Source: an uncultured Eubacteriales bacterium
GTDB taxonomy: Bacteria; Bacillota; Clostridia; Oscillospirales; Oscillospiraceae
Assembly (NCBI GenBank): GCA_900554705.1
Contig: USIH01000103.1
Location: 1-7,626, forward strand
DNA: 7,626 nucleotides
Direction of reading: 5' to 3'
Shown: positions 5,334 through 7,626 of the stretch, one piece after another
Position numbering within the stretch: the first letter of the stretch is position 1
How the letters are laid out: the number at the start of each line of letters is the position of its first letter
Translations under genes and position numbers: made by a program
The notes under the pieces: model-generated
Told to the model about the DNA's origin: nothing
The model's input: only the letters and a program-made list of their open reading frames with translations
Database searches by the model: none

Positions 5334-7436
5334 GTGACGCTTTCCGATCCCATCCGTTCGCTTTCCGGCATCGGGTCGAAGCGCGAGGCGCTGTTTTCCC
5401 GCTTGGGGCTGACCTGTCTGGGCGATCTGATCCGCTTTTATCCGCGCGACTACGAGGATCGCACCCGCATCGTGCCGATCTGCGAGCTGGAGGTCGGCGT
5501 GCCCGCCTGCTTTGTCGCCTCCGTCCTTCACGACGCGCGCACCAGCCGCATTCCGAAGCCGGGGCAGCGGGCGCTGGAGGTGACAAAGGTCTCCGTCGCG
5601 GACGATACGGGACGGCTGAACCTGACGTTTTTTAACGCTGCGCACACCGCAAGTCGGCTGCTGCACGGCGAGACTTACTGCTTTTACGGCACGCTGGGCG
5701 GTGATTTTACCGGCGTTTCCATGGTCAACCCGCTCTTTGAGGCTGTCGACGCCGAGGGGAACCTGACGCGCCGGATCCTCCCGATCTATCCGCTGACGGC
5801 CGGCCTGACGAACCGTCAGGTCGCTTCCGCCGTGCAGGCCGCACTGGAGCGCTGTGCGCCGGAGGAGACGCTGCCGGAGGAGATCCTGCGTGCGCACGGC
5901 CTGATGGGTCGCGCGCAGGCGCTGCGGCAGATCCATGCGCCGCAAACGCAGGCGCTGCTGGAGGCGGCGCGTCGTCGGCTGATCTTTGAAGAGTTTTTCG
6001 TTTTTTCCGTCGCGCTCGCCCTTGTGCGCAGGCAGCGCTGCGCGCACGCAGGCGAAATGTACCGAACCGATCGTATGGAGCCGTTTTATGCGGCGCTCCC
6101 GTTCCGCCTGACCGGCGCGCAGACGCGTGTGATCGGGGAGATCCTGCAAGACCTCTCCTCCGGCCGCCCGATGAGCCGTCTGGTGCAGGGCGACGTGGGC
6201 TGCGGCAAGACGATGGTCGCAGCAGCCGCCGCCTACTGCGCGGCAAAAAACCGGCGGCAGACCGCCCTCATGGCGCCCACGGAGCTGCTGGCAAAGCAGC
6301 ATTTCGACCGGCTCGCGCCGCTCTTTTCCGCGCTGGGCGTCAGCTGTGCGCTGCTGACCGGTTCCATGCGCCCGAGCGAAAAAAAGGAATGCCGCCGACA
6401 GATCGCCGACGGCGCGGTCGATCTTGTCATCGGCACGCACGCGCTGCTCTCCGAGGATACGACGTTTGCCCGTCTGGGGCTGGTCATCGCGGACGAGCAG
6501 CACCGCTTCGGCGTGCAGCAGCGCGCCGCGCTGCTGAAAAAGGGCGCGCAGCCGCATCTTCTTATCATGTCCGCCACACCCATCCCGCGCACGCTCTCGC
6601 TGATCCTCTACGGCGATCTGGACGTTTCCGTGATCGACGAGCTGCCCCCGGGACGCAAGCAGGCGCAGACCTTCCTTGTCGACGAGCGCTACCGCACACG
6701 GCTCAACGGCTTCATCCGCAAGCAGGCGCAGGAGGGGCATCAGACCTTCATCGTCTGCCCCGCCATCGAGGAGGGAGAGGCCGACTCGCTCAAGGCGGCG
6801 GAGGAATGGGCGCAGGCGCTGCAAAGCAGTGTTTTTCCCAACCTCCGCGTCGCGCTCCTGCACGGGCGAATGAAGGACAAGGAGGCCGTGATGGAGGCCT
6901 TCGTCGCAGGCTCGTTCGACATTTTGGTGTCTACCACCGTCATCGAGGTCGGCGTGGACGTTCCGAACGCTACGCTGATGGTCGTGGAAAATGCCGACCG
7001 CTTCGGCCTGTCCCAGCTGCACCAGCTGCGCGGCCGGATCGGACGCGGCAGCGCGCAGTCCTACTGTATCCTCGTCTCGGATAACCGCGCGGCGGAAACG
7101 CGCGCGCGCCTCAAGGCGCTCTGCACCACGACCGACGGCTTCAGGATCGCGCAGGAAGACCTGAATCTGCGCGGCCCCGGCGACTTTTTCGGCAGCAGAC
7201 AGCACGGCCATCCGCTGTTCCGCATCGGCGATCCCGCACGAGACCTTGCCCTCCTGCAAGAGGCGCAGACCGCCGCCGTGCAGGCCGTCGCCGCACAGCC
7301 CACCGGTATGCAAACCACCGCCGCGCAGCCAACCGATATGCAAACCGCTTCCGCACAGCCCGCCGACGCTCCCGTCCTCCCCGCCGCCCTCCTGCAAGCC
7401 GTCGAGACGCTCCTCGCGGATAGCAGCCTAAACTAA
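5334..7436 (+). CDS. recG: ATP-dependent DNA helicase RecG
   Basis: RecG is a superfamily 2 DNA translocase that remodels stalled replication forks and drives branch migration of Holliday junctions. The 700-residue protein begins with IRSLSGIGSKREALF, followed by the wedge/OB-fold region at about 35-150 (FYPRDYEDRT near its start). The helicase motifs are complete: Walker A GDVGCGKT at 286-293, DEQH at 387-390, SATPIPRT at 413-420, STTVIEVGVDVPNA at 533-546 and QLRGRIGRG at 564-572. The RecG-specific C-terminal segment LNLRGPGDFFGSRQHGHPLF follows at about 610-629. The start is the GTG at 5334, set by the ribosome binding site just upstream. After about residue 645 the usual C-terminus is interrupted by an Ala/Gln/Pro/Thr-rich stretch with a 10-residue repeat (about 652-680), making the protein slightly longer than the usual 670-690. 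All catalytic motifs are intact, so it should be functional. Confidence 0.97.
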   Translation: MTLSDPIRSLSGIGSKREALFSRLGLTCLGDLIRFYPRDYEDRTRIVPICELEVGVPACFVASVLHDARTSRIPKPGQRALEVTKVSVADDTGRLNLTFFNAAHTASRLLHGETYCFYGTLGGDFTGVSMVNPLFEAVDAEGNLTRRILPIYPLTAGLTNRQVASAVQAALERCAPEETLPEEILRAHGLMGRAQALRQIHAPQTQALLEAARRRLIFEEFFVFSVALALVRRQRCAHAGEMYRTDRMEPFYAALPFRLTGAQTRVIGEILQDLSSGRPMSRLVQGDVGCGKTMVAAAAAYCAAKNRRQTALMAPTELLAKQHFDRLAPLFSALGVSCALLTGSMRPSEKKECRRQIADGAVDLVIGTHALLSEDTTFARLGLVIADEQHRFGVQQRAALLKKGAQPHLLIMSATPIPRTLSLILYGDLDVSVIDELPPGRKQAQTFLVDERYRTRLNGFIRKQAQEGHQTFIVCPAIEEGEADSLKAAEEWAQALQSSVFPNLRVALLHGRMKDKEAVMEAFVAGSFDILVSTTVIEVGVDVPNATLMVVENADRFGLSQLHQLRGRIGRGSAQSYCILVSDNRAAETRARLKALCTTTDGFRIAQEDLNLRGPGDFFGSRQHGHPLFRIGDPARDLALLQEAQTAAVQAVAAQPTGMQTTAAQPTDMQTASAQPADAPVLPAALLQAVETLLADSSLN
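7287..7373 (+). repeat. 30-bp in-frame minisatellite in the recG C-terminus
   Basis: Two nearly identical 30-bp units (7287-7316 and 7317-7346) are followed by a decayed third unit of 27 bp (7347-7373). They encode VAAQPTGMQT, TAAQPTDMQT and SAQPADAP-like peptides. The first two units differ at only a few positions. The repeat keeps frame and lies after the last recognisable RecG domain. Confidence 0.85.
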
Positions 7437-7460
7437 GCCGCCCGCCATCCGTGTGAATGT

Positions 7461-7478
7461 ACCTTTTTGGCAGTCTTT
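7461..7478. repeat. Short motif shared with the left edge of the window
   Basis: The 18-base string ACCTTTTTGGCAGTCTTT matches ACTTTTTTGACAGTCTGC at 39-56 at 14 of 18 positions, in the same orientation. Both lie next to gene ends, one at the break of the permease remnant and the other 24 bp after recG. Such T-run plus CAGTC strings may be part of a dispersed intergenic repeat. The match is short enough that chance is possible. Confidence 0.3.
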
Positions 7479-7495
7479 TAACGTCCCGATTAAAT

Positions 7496-7531
7496 AAGCC
7501 CCCATTCAGGGTTAAGCCTGAATGGGGGCTT
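7496..7531 (-). terminator. Strong terminator hairpin downstream of recG
   Basis: A perfect 15-bp stem, 7496-7510 with 7517-7531, has a six-base loop GTTAAG. On the minus strand the stem is followed by the moderately T-rich ATTTAAT; on the plus strand no T-run follows. It is therefore best assigned to a leftward gene entering from the right edge, though such a strong stem may also stop or protect the convergent recG transcript. Confidence 0.7.
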
Positions 7532-7573
7532 GCGGTTTCACATAGTCCACGCAGCTGACGTGTAGGATTTAGC

Positions 7574-7626
7574 TCACTGACCGGAAGCAGTCAAGTATGC
7601 GGCAACTGCATCGCCGTAGATCAGGA
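7574..7626 (-). CDS. Possible 3' end of a leftward gene, cut by the window
   Basis: The last 53 bases read on the minus strand give LIYGDAVAAYLTASGQ followed by TGA (7574-7576). The composition is protein-like and the stop lies about 43 bp before the minus-strand terminator hairpin, which is what the end of a leftward gene should look like. Sixteen residues are too few to identify a family, and a chance open frame of this length is common. No function is proposed. Confidence 0.25.
   Translation of the reverse strand, partial: LIYGDAVAAYLTASGQ

Noticed and set aside
5283..7397. 704-codon minus-strand open frame opposite recG
   Set aside because: Its composition is typical of antisense in GC-rich genes, it has no recognisable domain, and the plus strand encodes complete RecG motifs.

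Overview
The window looks like chromosomal housekeeping DNA from a GC-rich, endospore-forming member of the Clostridia, probably of the Oscillospiraceae/Ruminococcaceae type. The evidence is a recognisable forespore sigma factor SigG next to a YlmC/YmxH-family sporulation protein, strong AGGAGG-type ribosome binding sites, TTGCAA/TATAAT promoters with 17-bp spacers, and a paired 'CCTCCCC-TGTGTAA-GGGGAGG' repeat that I recall as common between genes in that group. No species can be named from the sequence.

Layout, left to right. (1) Bases 45-959 (+) hold the C-terminal half of a BceB/FtsX-type ABC permease. It has three membrane segments but no N-terminal half, no ribosome binding site and an in-frame stop just upstream, so it is a remnant. 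(2) Bases 960-1322 are a repeat-rich spacer: a short ATGAAAA tandem repeat with small GC hairpins, then a roughly 155-bp inverted-repeat element, then the terminator of the next operon. (3) On the minus strand, reading leftward, rpsB (ribosomal protein S2) and tsf (EF-Ts) form the classical translation operon. It has a sigma-A promoter, a leader of about 110 nt with possible structure, a hairpin plus U-run between the two genes, and a strong final terminator. (4) Further right on the minus strand are sigG and a ylmC/ymxH-like gene, 50 bp apart, an arrangement known near sigG in Bacillus. (5) Bases 4354-4941 carry no convincing gene. They separate the leftward sporulation genes from the rightward ones and hold DnaA-box-like sequences, two small AT-rich inverted repeats and the rpsT promoter. 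(6) On the plus strand are rpsT (ribosomal protein S20) with its own promoter and terminator, then recG (branch-migrating DNA helicase) with its own promoter. (7) After recG come a short motif resembling the one at the left edge, a perfect 15-bp terminator hairpin, and possibly the last 16 codons of a leftward gene cut by the window end.

The genes work in three processes: translation (S2, EF-Ts, S20), late forespore transcription (SigG with the PRC-barrel protein) and repair of stalled forks (RecG). I found no clear undescribed system. The points most worth checking are the truncated permease and its edge motif, a 30-bp in-frame minisatellite in the recG C-terminus, the structured rpsB leader with the rpsB-tsf attenuator-like hairpin, and the DnaA-box-like cluster upstream of sigG and rpsT.
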